NCBI GenBank assembly: GCA_013397865.1
Contig: VZTI01003798.1
Coordinates: forward strand, 372,001-436,000
Origin: Struthidea cinerea
Taxonomy: Eukaryota; Chordata; Aves; Passeriformes; Corcoracidae
Reading direction: 5' to 3'
DNA: 64,000 bases
Below, one piece after another: positions 1 through 12,900 of this stretch (position 1 is its first letter; each line of letters opens with the position of its first letter). The notes beneath the pieces are model-generated. The model searched no databases. It was given only the letters and a program-made list of their open reading frames with translations, and was not told the origin of the DNA. Both the position numbers and the translations under genes were made by a program.

Positions 1-3000
1 GATCGCAGTGTGGCAATACGGGATCCACAAACATTGTGCTAATTAATGAATGACATTTCATAATTATAGTTAGTGTATATTTCCAGCTCTCACTGGGGTA
101 AGGAAATTAATTCATTTTGTAAAACCTAATATATTGCAAGTAATCTCAAACATTTAAAACATAGAAGATAAGAAGGAAGGAAGAAAGGAGTGGAAATGAC
201 TTTCAAAAACCATCCTAAACTTCAGGAAGTCATAAATATCCCTGCACTAATGATAATCCAAAAATGTTTAGCTAAGATAATAAAAATGTCTTGCTTGCTA
301 CCATAACTTATGTTCATGACCTACAATAACTGTTATGAATGTTTCCCATCAGTACACATATATCTTTTATCAGTCTAGAATATATGAACAATGTTTGCCA
401 GACAAAGCCATTAAAAGAAACTGTAATAATAGACAACAACTTGTATCAACAATTAAGCTTATTAAAAACAATGTAAGAAAATTCAGAAGGAATTTAAATG
501 TAAAGCAAGTGAACATATGCACAGAGAAATAAAATTAAGGATCTGAGAAAATTGTCTGATTCAGCATATTCAGTAGCTAGTTTTATTCAACATTATTTTC
601 TGAAATCAAATTGAAAAACTTACGTAAAAAAAAGAAAAAGGAAAAGAAATCCTTTAGCTCCAGGATGTGTTCTCTCCCAAAATCAAGTTACACAAAGAAG
701 TTTACTGTTGCCAAGAAAGAATAAAAAGAATGTACTTTGTTTCTAAGTGGCTGCAAACTGTGGGAAGTAAACAAATACTTCATACAACATAAATAGTATT
801 AATGTGGTGTACAGAAAAGGTTAATTAAAATCTGTGGTTTCTTCCTCTGTATAGAACTGAGAAGAATTTTTAAAGCACAGCTGGTGTGTCTTTTAGTTCT
901 TCCATTATTAGCACTTGATCTACACTCAGTTTGTGATGCTAAATGAGTATTTTTACTTTCATGTGGTGTTATGCCACCTCTCATTTTTGTCATGAGGATG
1001 TCAATTGATAGCACAGAATGAAGAGAGCATTTGACAACCCTGGTCAGAGTATGGTATTCATGCTCATGGTCAAAATGGTATTCTGCTGATATGAAGATTT
1101 GCAAATGCAAACAGGAGTAAGACCTGTGAAATAATCCATGTGAAAAAAATAAAAAAAAGGAAAAGTTTCAGCATTTGAACTGTGTTTGTTTTAAGAAAGG
1201 GATGGAATACAAGAAAATTCAATGTAAGGAGAATAACAAAAGGAATATTTTTTAATTAAGAAATCTTGAAACAGGAATAAAAAGACCTTTCTTTTTGGGA
1301 AGGGTTTTATAAGGACAATATTGATCAGTTACATTAAAGTCTTTTAGAGATAAGATGGCTGATTAGTTTATTTGCACAAAATCAGTGTTAGGTTGGACTT
1401 ATAAAAAGGATTTTCAAAAGGATTATTACATCAGTGCCAGAGCAGGCTCTGTAGGGATATTACGGAGTGCCATTTGTCTGAAGTTGCAAGAACAGGTATA
1501 ATAAACATCTGTTGGATATGGGAAAGGAATATTTGTCCTTTCAAAGAGATAAAATGTGCATGCATACACACATAAATAAAAAAGTGATTCTCCAAATTAG
1601 GCATGTCATAATATCTTATAAACCCCAGACATTAGGACCTAAAACTGTCAGCTTCTTTTCTCCCTCATTAATCTCAAAATATAACTCTGCTTCCTGCACA
1701 AAATTACATGCTATAGATTCAAGTAATGATTTCTGTCTAGTTAAAGAGAACAATAAAATATATTTCATGCTTGTCAGGCCTAGTTTCAAAACAAAGCAGA
1801 TATATTTTAAAACTGAATTCAGACTTACTTTATGACTGTTCAAATCTGATCTTTATCTTCAACAACACAGACTAATTAAGGATATATTATAAATTAATTG
1901 TGGTCATTTGTTCCTTGGAATTTTATACTATCGTTTAAAATATATTCTGCAAGGATATATTATTTTTCAAACTATTTATCCACTGAATAAAACAAATCTT
2001 AAAAAGTAGTTATAAGATTTGTATCACATCAGCCATCTTGTGACCATGATGACCATGTCAGTGTGGTGAAGAATGAACGACTGACGTTCTCAGTGCTGGA
2101 GAATACTAGAGGCGCCCTGCAGAGATTTGGGTTAGGACCTGTGGTATGATTAACAAATCATATTTTTGAAAAAGATACTGACTAAAGAGGCCACAATGTT
2201 TGTAGGCAACACCAAAATAATTAGGGCAGAGAGAAAACAAAGTTTTGAGAAATGTTGCAAAGTGTTCTCATAGCACTGTAGAAATAGGGAAAAGAAAAAA
2301 AGAAAAATTTCAAAAATGGCAGACTTGAAATTTTTGTATGCAAAGAAAAATATATGGAGTAAAAGAACTACATGTACACCATGATGTATTTTAAAATGAC
2401 AATTACTGTGCAGGTAACAGAATATGAATTCTTCATAGGAGGATTGAAAATACCTGCTCAATTCTCAATGGCAATCCACCCAGGAAATAAAAAGTAAAAT
2501 ATATTAAGAAAAGAATTGAGGATAATTCCTTCTATTGTTAGCTCACAGATGAAACGTTGTTTACCTACAGCCTCAGTGCTTCCAGATTTTCTTATCTGCA
2601 AAATAGCCCAGAACTGAAAATGGGTATATAAAGGCTACAGGGATGACCAGAGATATACAGCAGTTTATGTATCCAGAAAAATTAAGTTAATACACTTCAG
2701 CTTGGAAAAGAGATGTTAAAAAGATGGCTAGAAAAACAGTTTTCTGAGACTTCTTACAGTTTCTCATGATGAAAGAACTGAGGGTGCACAGTGAAATTAC
2801 CATACAAATTATAACTAAAGTAACTCATCGCCACACCATGTTGTAGAGACCAGACTATAAGTAGGCTCAGAAAGTAATTTTTGAAACAAATTAATGGTAG
2901 AAAGGTCCACTAGAGTTTATTAAGTCTCTACACTGATGGCTTTAGAAGCCCCTACACTGTAGATTGCTGACAGCTGGAACGACACACAAGGGAAAGTGCC

Positions 3001-3930
3001 AATGCATCAATTGTCCTGTTCTTGTTCATTTTTTTTCTAAGCATCCACAAATGGTCACTGCCAGACAGGACCTAAAGTCACTTCCAGACTTACCAAAAGG
3101 GATCTTTGATTTCATCAGGAAACCTGTTTTCAAATTCTTATCTTAACAGTGTTGCAGAGAAGATATATTAGGTCATAGTCTAAAAAGGTATACTTAAACT
3201 AAACTGAAACATTACCTAATTAATACCTTAAATATATTAACAAGAAATAATAGTGCATCATTTAATAATCAAGTTTATTTCATTTGTATTAAGTATATGG
3301 CCGATGTTTTCCATATTTGAAACCATGTCATCCACCAGAGACTGCAGAATTCCTAAGTCTGAAATTCTTGAAAGGGTCACAGGAGTTTTTTGCTTCCTAT
3401 AAGTTTTGGTTCCTCCAGTGTAAATGATAATTTCTGCTAGTTTCTTCCTCTCTCACCTTCAGGGAATTTTTTTCATTAAAGTAGTGGCTTTAAAAACACA
3501 TAATGCCTGATATACCTTCAAATGCAAACACAGTTCTGTCTACAAAACATAAATGTATATGCCAGGTTTAAATAGAACCGAAAAAGATAAGATGGTATTT
3601 TAACAGAGAGCGGAAAGAATCTGTGAGTTATTTGTAGGAGTCACATTTTGCAGAGGTCAAATATTATGGAAATATTTCAGTTCCTTTATCTCATCTGTTA
3701 GAAAATCCTTGGAGAGTGTTTATTTATCTACCAAAGTCAGCCTAACAAATTTCTATCTTCAGCAGGCAAGACACACATTTCTTTTACATCAAAGAAGAAA
3801 TGCTCAGTTCTTGATATCTCACCTATTTCACACCAAAATCACTCCTTACTGAAGTTTACTTCGCAGTGTCTGAAGGTCTCTTGTCAGTGGACAATTTATC
3901 ATTAGGCAATGACGTCTGCTGTTTTTCCAG
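1..3930. other. Unique AT-rich sequence, no gene seen
   Basis: All open frames here are short (about 107 codons or fewer), overlap one another on both strands, lack recognisable domains and have AT-driven composition. I see no repeat family signature. There is a purine-rich GGAAGGAAG-type patch near 172-190 and A-rich runs near 1140-1160. Best read as intronic or intergenic DNA. Confidence 0.6.
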
Positions 3931-4146
3931 TATGATTTCATGTCCAAGCAATCAACACCTGGGAACGTATCTCCAGGAGCAGCTTTCTTGCCTACTGAAG
4001 GACCCACCCAGGTGCCTGCAGAGTACAAGATGTTTTTCAGAAGTTGCAGAGTCCTTCCTGATGAAAAGCCAGTAAAAACACAAGGAAAACCTGCTGTTAC
4101 ATCGGCAAGCTCCTGTAGCACACAGATTTGGGCTATAGCCCTTTGA
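3931..4146 (+). other. Exon-like open stretch, unproven
   Basis: A strong acceptor-like sequence (CTGCTGTTTTTCCAG, ending at 3930) is followed by an open frame to a stop at 4146. The encoded peptide is rich in Pro, Ser, Thr and Lys (it includes PTQVPAEYKMFF), which looks more protein-like than most frames in this AT-rich region. I do not recognise the protein. No good GT donor is obvious before the stop, so it would have to be a terminal exon. Two other frames are also open here, which weakens the case. Chance openness in a locally GC-richer patch is the main alternative. Confidence 0.15.
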
Positions 4147-6088
4147 CCTTATTGTGGACTCCATTTAGAGTTGCCATTTCTGAGAGTGTTCTGAGAGTGG
4201 CAGGTAGGTGAGTGTGGCCACTGCACAGCACACGTCCAGGGGTTCACGCGTCGTAGCCAGCCCGGACCACAGCTAGGATGGCACCCATCTGTAATGGGAA
4301 CATTATTGTAAAGCTTTCACACATCCCATAATCAAGGCAAATTGAAGCCAAAAGAAGTGTCACCTTGAGCTAGGTTGCAGAAATGGAAAACACAGCTGCA
4401 ACAAAGACAAGCCAGCCCATGGTTTCTTACCCAACTTCATGAGACCTTGGGAAGAAGGAGAGGCACAGTCCTACTTTCTCCTGATTATGAGCCTTTTAAA
4501 ACACTGATTATTGATTTGGTTCTTAAAAAGGGATTTAGAAATCGGACATGTGATTCAATTGTAAAGAGGTAAAGGACTCAGACTTATTTTGGCCCTGAAT
4601 CCTAACTGAGAAACAAAAGCATATGTTATATCCTTCCTTTCTTATCCTGACCTCCTGGGTCTGCTTCTCCAGGCAGCCCTGCAGTATGAGTGTTTGTAAA
4701 TAAAAACTCATGAACCACCATAGCCTGGTATGGGGAGTGGGGACAGGAAAACTGCCGGCACACTACACATGAAAGGTAATTTCATTGAATAAAATTGGTA
4801 GATTCTGACAGTGTCTGAAATAGAAGTAAAAAGGAAATAACATTTGCTAGAAATCTGACCATCCTCCTCTCAATGAAACTAACTATTTTTCTTGTAGAAA
4901 AATAAGAAAATTATTAAAACTTGCAAAAAAATACAGGAACTGCTGACATAATAAGCTGTGATTTATATGAAAAGGATCCTTTTTGCTTCTCCAGGGCATT
5001 AGAGTTCCTCATCCATTTCTCTACACTACATTTGTTAACTCTGAAATAGCTCAAACGACTTGGAGAATTTTAAAAGCATTGACAAGTCTGCAAGGAAGAA
5101 AGCAAAGTAACATTTTAATCTCTTTCCCACCTGCTTTCAGCAGGTGTGTGCAGTCGGACTACATAGCTTTTATGCATTGTGAAGCTTACATAATTTAGGC
5201 TTCATGCTCTACACATTTCAAATTGGTTTGACCCCTTCCTCTCCCAGGCACACACAAGCGTACAAATGAATTTTTACTGTATTTTTCAAATCAGTGTATC
5301 CTGTAATTTATTCAGGGCTGTCTTTTAGAGTGGTTAAAAAGCATTTTAATTAACGTTTCAGTCAGAAACCTTCCTCACAATTTTGTGGTGAAGAACCAAG
5401 CATAAAAGTGACTTTGTGGATATTGCATATTTTGTTGCAATGTTCATATTTCTGGACATAAACTGACTGCCTGGAAATTTTTTCACACCTCAGTGACTGA
5501 ATGGAAAAAATGTATGTATTTAATTATTAATATCTACTTTACTGGATGACTTAAAACAACATCCTCATAAATAGGGAGCCATCAAGAAGTTTGAAGGTTT
5601 TTTCTGCCTTTCCAGCCAATTTTTTTGTTCAACTACCATTTCCTATGCAGAAGGAGAATTCTCAGCTGATTGCACGAGCCGAGGATTCCGCTGTCCTCCT
5701 CATTACTATTCGGACATAAGAGAAAGACAAGAAAAGAGCAGAATGCAGACATACTCCAAAAATTCCTGGCTAATCTAAATTTATGCAGCTAAACTGAAGT
5801 TGAGAAATCCCAAGGCTGTTTCATACTGTTTTGAGCCAACGAAGCATATATATGTTCCTGTAAAGGAAAAAAATGATGTAATCTGTTTCTAATTATTCTG
5901 TCATTTGCTCTTTGAAACCAAAAAGTTTTTGAAAATAACTTGGACCAATAATTGGACAGGTGTCCTTGATATTCCTTACCACAAAATAGAACATTTTCCA
6001 TTCATCTGAATTAAAAATTACTTTAGATAAAATGGACATAACTAACAAGTGGAAATTGCTCAATGACAGTCCATATCTACACCTCTGA
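4147..6088. other. Unique sequence with a small GC-richer patch
   Basis: About 4190-4290 is locally richer in GC and CpG (for example CACGCGTCG) than its surroundings, but too short to call a CpG island. The rest is AT-rich with no recognisable repeat or gene. Confidence 0.5.
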
Positions 6089-6168
6089 ATAGAATCATAG
6101 AATCACAGAAATACAAAATGGCTTGGTTTGAAAGGGACATCAAAAATAATCTAGTTTGAGCCCCACCA
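6089..6168 (-). repeat. CR1 LINE 3'-end fragment
   Basis: The stretch starts with AGAATCATAGAATCACAGAA, the reverse complement of the terminal octamer repeats of avian CR1. It continues with a diverged TGGTTTGAAAGGGACATCAA segment and ends near CCCCACC. This is the extreme 3' end of a minus-strand, heavily 5'-truncated CR1. No coding sequence remains. Confidence 0.85.
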
Positions 6169-6456
6169 TAATAATCAGTTACAATCAGTAGTTACATTGA
6201 TTATTCTTTTTTTTTCTGTTATGAAATAAAGAGTAGAACAACACTAAGGAATAGTCTGATGCCTTATTTTAGAGGTATAGGTGTCTTTTTTAAGTTGGTA
6301 GCATTGTGAGAGGATTGGTTTTGCTGCGGAGACAAATATATGAGTCTTTTTTGTCAGTGATTGTGGTTGAGAAAGAGATGTACCTAAAAGTGTCACATTA
6401 TTTCCAATGTATACTAATTTTCAGTATAAAACTGAAAGTAAAAAAAAAAAAGTTAG

Positions 6457-6616
6457 AGAAATTCAAGTTGGAAGGAATCCCTGTGGGTCCAGCTCCCTTG
6501 CCCAAGCATTCCCAAAGTTATTTTCCACTTCAAAGTTTTACCATATACCTCAGGGTCATATCCTGTCAAGTCCTGAATATTTCCCAGGACAGATACGCTA
6601 AAACCTCTTTGGGCAG
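6457..6616 (-). repeat. Diverged CR1 LINE 3'-UTR fragment
   Basis: The order of segments (GTTGGAAGGAATCC, CCAGCTCCCTTGCCCAAGC, a TCCTGAATATTTCCCAGGAC segment and CCTCTTTGGGCAG) follows the reverse complement of the CR1 3' untranslated region as I know it. Divergence is high. It lacks the terminal octamers. A 157-codon open frame crossing it is incidental. Confidence 0.7.
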
Positions 6617-6898
6617 AATTAATGAGAACTTTGAATTAGTCAATGCAAATACAGATAAATTGGTCAATACAAATAAAGTGAAAAGGGAAAGGAAAAGAAA
6701 ACAAAATAAAACTGTTCGGGAGAAGAAACTGTCTCAGCTTTCAGACCGGGCTCGGTCGGCATTACTTTTGAAAGTATAGATCACAGTCTGATGCGAAAAA
6801 CGTGTTTCATCTGAACTAATTCTTGGTTACTTACTCACTTGGTTTTAGATTTGGACAGGAGATTACTCAGCAGCAATTTTGTGAAGCCATTTATATAT

Positions 6899-6968
6899 AT
6901 AATCACAGAAGGGTTGAGGTTGGAAAGGAACTCTGGATGTGAGACATTTCAATCACTCTGCTCAGGAA
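6899..6968 (-). repeat. CR1 LINE 3'-end fragment
   Basis: It begins AATCACAGAAGGGTTGAGG, continues TTGGAAAGGAACTCTGGATG and reaches CTCTGCTCAGG. This is the reverse complement of a CR1 3' end, diverged and very short. It is the third CR1 tail in the same orientation within 900 bp. Confidence 0.75.
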
Positions 6969-9900
6969 TGGAAACCTGCTGTCATGGCTAGCTGACATAA
7001 AGGAATGAATTTTAAACTTCCTGAGGGTTGACTGCTGTTTGAGATAAAAAGAAATTAAATCTGTTTTCTAATGTTAATGAAAATCTTATATTTAGGTGAA
7101 TCCTCCAGAAAAATCACTGGAAATACTTTCACTATATTCGAAGTGATTTGGTTCATATTCAGGGCAAGATTTTTTTAAAATATGGAATCTGAGCTTAGCT
7201 TCCTAGAAAAAGACAGTGGTACTTTTTCTTAGACTTTTGTTCAGAATAGTTTTGCAGACTGAAGCAGACAGATATATGTGGTTATAAATTTTTCAGTTTG
7301 GAAACAGAAAATGCTCTAATAACTTTTGCAAGAGGTTCCATACCACCTTGTAAAAGAAATAGGATGGTCAGGAAACCTAACTGGTTTTAAAATTGGGTTT
7401 GATGAAATTACTAAAATGATTTATGGTCTTTGCATAAATCATTCCTGTATATTGCGTTGTATATTCCTGATACAATGTAAAGGATATGGTTCAAGTTCAA
7501 AAAATCTGGATGAAACATTACTGAAACAGTGAAAAAACCCCCCATTTTGGCATTGTTTAAAAGAAGACCTCATGTGGTTTAGTTTTAATCTCAATGAATT
7601 TATTTCAGGGAAGTGATTTCTAATGTGAACTGAGAGATCATACCAAAAAGAGGTGTCCCATAGTTATGAAAATGAGCAAAAAGCCTCCTAATAAAGTGAA
7701 CCTGGATATGAGTATTATTTTATTTATGAATTTGTCTTAACTGAAAGACTATATTAAATTTTACAAAAATTTTTCTAAACAATTCTGCTGCTGGACACAC
7801 GGCTGGAACTTCCCCAGAATTTAGCGGGTGTGTTTCAAATTCCCTGTTGACAGATTAGCAGGAGCAGAGCAGATGTGGCCTGCAAGGTCAGAGCCAGAGG
7901 AACAATTGGTGGGAGTCAGCTAAGTGAACTGCATTAAGGATGAGGAAAGTAACATACAGCAATCAACAGCGCACAGAAGTGCACACAGGCATTGTTGATA
8001 GGAAATGTTACACACTTTTTGAAGTATCTGCTTTTTGAGATGGACTTTGTTGCAAAACCATTTTGTGTAAACAATCCTACTATCAATTTCTGAATAAAAA
8101 TGAAAATACGGAAAAAATTTCTTAGGCGATCCTTAATACTTTCCATCAAAGTATTTACTAACGGAAATGTGAGAAAATACACCACAAGAAATATGCTGTC
8201 TTTTGATTGCCAACACATTTCTTTGTGCTTAGTAAGAATAATAATAAAATCTTTATATTTGGAAGTTTCTCTGCTACTTTGATGTAAATAATTTTATTCT
8301 CAAACCCACTTTTGTGGGTTTTGAGGATTCTCACTTCAGATGAAAACTGCCAGCTTGTGCGCAGACACGTTCAGGGCAGTGAAGACTCTGTCATGATGAA
8401 CTTCTGTCTGTAGCATTCTCGTCTCATTCCTTGTATTTCTAAAGGCTGGTATTGGCTAGATCCCCACTGTCTACATTTGACAGAGCTCTGTCTAGCTTAC
8501 TTAGGGCTCAGCTTACAGCTCTTTCTGTGAGGAGCAGTAATTTTGTCTGCCCTGTGTCTGCTGCCTGCTCGCTTCTGTCCATGAAGATAACCTTCTGCTA
8601 ACATTCCAGCAGGGAAGTCAGAAAGGCACCTTTTCAAGAAGGTTTTGCATGTTAATGAAAGAAGTTATAGGAAGTCTTTGTACTATTTCTTGTTTTCCTG
8701 AACCACCTGCTGTGAATGCACTGTATGAAATTAAAAATATTTAATTACCCAAACTATATAATTGCAATATAATGAACTTCAGCATTTTTAGGGAGGATTA
8801 ATGTAGTATGTAATTTTACGAACAGAAGAACATTTTAAAGTTCTAAATAATGGCTTAGAGGGAAAAGAAAAAGACATTAAAATAATTTAAATAATCAACT
8901 GTGAATTAAAATTATATTAAATCATCTATTAAAAAAGAACTTTACAAAACCTTGTTGTTCTCTCAGTTTTAAAGGAAGTTTAACCTATGCTGGGATAATT
9001 CAGGAATGTTTTCTTCCTACTAGTTCTAGAGATTCATTCTGGGATATGATACTGCTGAGTTAACACTGGGACGACTCCTGAGTTCACAGGAAAGAACAAA
9101 CCAGAGGTGTATTCCCATGGATCTCAGAATTGTGTGATAAGGGAGCCAGAGCTGGGTAGACATCAGCCTGCAATAGAAAAATAAGCAGTAATGTTTGCAT
9201 TCATGGGGATGGGTATTAAGAGAGCACATTTAAGCAAGCGTCAGACTAGAGAAAAACAAGAATTCCATTTTGACTGCATTTAAACAAGCGACTCAATCTT
9301 TTCTAAGTCTGACTGCTGATCATATCCCACCTTGCTGAAATACGCAACCATTGCTCAGATTTTAATTTTCCGCAAACATAAGTTTCTTGAGCTTGAGTTG
9401 TTTTCCTTTTATTAAGCATTGTTTTTCATTGTGTGCTTCGTTACAACACCTATTCAGAAGCAAAGGATTTAAAATACTTATTTACTCAAATGTTTTAAAT
9501 AAGTAATGCAAAAATCAATAAAGCCAATTAAGTTAGAAGATTAATATTCATTATGCAAAATAAAAAAAGGAAAATTGAACAGAAAAAATAAACCTACTAA
9601 AGCCCAATCCCTAACATTTCATTAGGTGTCACATCTTAATAAAAAGCTCAATAAAGTCAGAGAGTGCAATCTGCAGCTTAGTATATATCAAGTCACCTTT
9701 GTCTAGAGAGAATGTAATTGTTTAGTACTCTGGATATATGATTCCAGAGCAGATAAGGCACGTAGTAGGTGTGGGACTATATGTGTTGGCTGTCGCTGAG
9801 GGACACATCATGGAGACACATAACAGGACACCACATTAGGGAAGTTCTCTGTACATTGCACGGCCCAGATGGGAAAATGTTGTGGCTTAGGATGAACAGA

Positions 9901-12900
9901 TGAAACCAGCCAAGCTTTAAAGTCTTTACAATAGCTAAAAAATGAAGTAAGAGTACAGATAGGTGTGCATCACTAGTCACTGGATTTCCTAACAAGCGTT
10001 AATGGACGTAGCAGAATGGCACTACACATACACACGTTATTGCCATTGTTTGGTGAGAGGTGAGAGGCCTCACATCAGTAGGTATTATGGTCAGTATCTC
10101 TTTCTGAGACTTTCTTCCAAGGGTGTCTTAAACAAATCAGAGATTAAGTATATTCTGTGGGTTTTATAGCTTTGATTTCTGCTAATCTCCCATGACTGCG
10201 TGTGACTTGAATGGCATTTTATCTATTAATAGAAAAAGATGCAGCTAGATGCTGTTGGGTGACATTAAAAAAATCCAATAACTGAAAGAGGGAGTAAATA
10301 ACCAGGGGCAGTATCTCTTTCCGTGTGCTAATTCAAGCAGTGATCTTGATAGGTTATTATATGGTCAGTCACATACTCAAGCTTTTAACCTACATACTAA
10401 TGAAACTAACTGGGAAAAGATAAGATTAGCTTTGCATAACATTCAGCTAGATTCCCTCAATTAAATATCATCTTCTCCTACTTACCAAACAGCAAAAAGT
10501 TCATTTGGCACAGGAGTTGTTGAGCCCACATGATGATGATTTCTTGAGAACTCTCTGGTGTAGGCCCCTATATACAAGTGTAAAACATGCCTTCTGGAAC
10601 TCTTTCTACATGGAGATATCACTCAGCCACAGCTCCTCTGCAGAGAACAAATCCACAGAGCTGATAACACAATCCTTGGGAAGAAGACAGCTGTTCATCT
10701 GGTTTGCCCAGGCTGAATGACACAGTACTCCCGCTCATCAGCAGATGCCTCTGTGAAGGAAAAGACTTCCTTCACCACTAGTCATGTGTGGAAGTTACAT
10801 AGGCAGTCACAGAAGAAAAATGAATGGATAAAAGAGGAAAAAAAAGCCCAAGAGAAGCCATAATTTGGTGTTGACTTTTTAGGTTTCTTACACTGAAATT
10901 CAAAATGTGCAATGACTAGCCACATAGCCAAAAAAGGTATTAATATGACAATTCTTTAAACTAGTGCAATAATCATATAATAGTTTCTTAGGAATAGAAG
11001 TGGTACATTCATATACGGTTATTTTGTTGAGGGTTTTTTTGAAAGTTCCATTTCTTTAACTCTCAGTTTGGTTTCTGACAGTATCTACAGAAGGAAAACT
11101 GTGGGAACTTGCGAGTGTTGTAAACTCCAAGCTGTTAAAACTTTCTTCTCCTTTCTTCTCCTCGCCTCCCAGTTACTCACCTTTTTATTGAGTACCATGT
11201 TAGGACATGAAGAAATGCTTGCATCCCTCATGGAATTTAGAACATAACTCCATTTTTAAACAATCTAAAACTGGTAGAACAGAGACAAGAACCTGGCCAG
11301 AAGCTGAATTTTCCATCTTTTCTCTGCAGAGGAAGAAAATTATCAAAGAAAAAGTATTATGTTGTTAATTATTCCATCTCTTTTCTTGATATTTCAAAGT
11401 GGCAACATATTATGTGACTTATTTTACTTATTTAGTTAGAAAACTTTTGCCACTAAACTGGCATAGAGCAGTGTTACAGGAGTAGAATATTCAGCTTTAG
11501 AGTCAGGTACCATTAGTGCAGCAAGGTGGCTGGATAGGTATGAGTGTATGCTTGGATGTGTGCAGAATCTTGAATATCATTCTGTTGAAAGGAACTTTGG
11601 TGGAAATGGCTTTGAATTCTTGGAAAATCATTTGATCCAGGAGCATGAAAGCTAGACAAACTCTTACTGAAATCAGTGTAAACACCACCCATTTGAGATA
11701 AATTGCAAAGAGGGCTATCACCAGCCAGCCACAGAGCAGCCTGAGAGCGCTGTTCTGAGTGAAGCACGCACATAACCAAAGAGGGCTATATTTGCCTTTT
11801 GCAGGCCAGAACAGTGCCGAGAGCTCTCCTTGGAACACTTCTTCAAGTGGCAGTGGCTGTTTCAACTGCTACTGTGTCCTGGTATTATAGCTGTGAAAAA
11901 ATGCAGCTTCACTACTGAGATCCGAAGTGTCTAGATTTACTATTTTGCATTCACAGATGCTTGTTTAATCGAATTGTCTTCTCCTGAAAGAAAATCGGTT
12001 CCTTTGGATTTTTTAAATGTCTTCTTTTTCCCTCAGAGGTAGCTTAGCTTGAACCAGTTTTCTCTCCCATTCCATGGGATGCATGGCAAGAGTCCCATGG
12101 CAAGTTTCCCCTGTCAGCACTCTATCACTTTTAGATTCTCTTTGTCCTTTTTGACCTCAATTGTTTCTAAACACATGAAAAAAAGTAGTACTGTAACAAC
12201 ACAAATGACTGAAAAGCAAAGGAGAGGGAAGAGCAGATTTACGTGCAGAATATCAATTTTGGCAGCTGCAAAATGTCACCTAAAATAGAGTTTCTAAAAT
12301 TGTTTGGAAAATCAGGTTCCATTCAATAAAGAAAGAAATGTAGAATAATATAAGCACTTAAAATATATATAAAAATAAGAAAGGATAAAGTGAAAGCAAA
12401 CTACTTATATTAGTTTTCAGGGTATTTTGACTTTTCATTTCCTAACTGGTCATTTTATTTCCTAATCAAGCCTTTCTTTTATTTTTCAAAACTGAAGCTT
12501 TTAAGAGCAAAAGTAGGAACTTTTTCAAACATTGTAAGGAAATATTTGTTCCTAGTGGAACAAAAATTTCATGTTGACTTCTATAAAACATGATAATATT
12601 TCAGGTTAGCCCAGACCAGACACTTCATTTTATTTGTTAAGTTGTTCAAACCAAATTCTATAATTTTATATGTGTAAGTAAAGCTCCTGCCTCTTGCAGT
12701 CTTCTTGAGGTATATTGATCAATAAAAGAATTTATTAACTGTCTTATTGCTAATTTTCTAAGGTAACAGGACTGAAATTAATTAAATAAATAGTCTTCAT
12801 TAAAATAAATATCATCATCTTTAAATCATTTATTTTCTTCTAGACATTTTAGGGATTCTGTAAATGATGAGTGGCTTTTTCAGAGAAAAAATGAAGTTTT

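Noticed and set aside
6306..6779. 157-codon plus-strand open frame
   Set aside because: It runs through a degraded CR1 3' UTR and an A-rich stretch, has no domain, and its Lys-rich end reflects base composition.
8299..8327. CTCAAACCCAC hairpin
   Set aside because: A single imperfect 11-12 bp stem with a T-rich loop is expected by chance in 64 kb, and nothing around it suggests a role.
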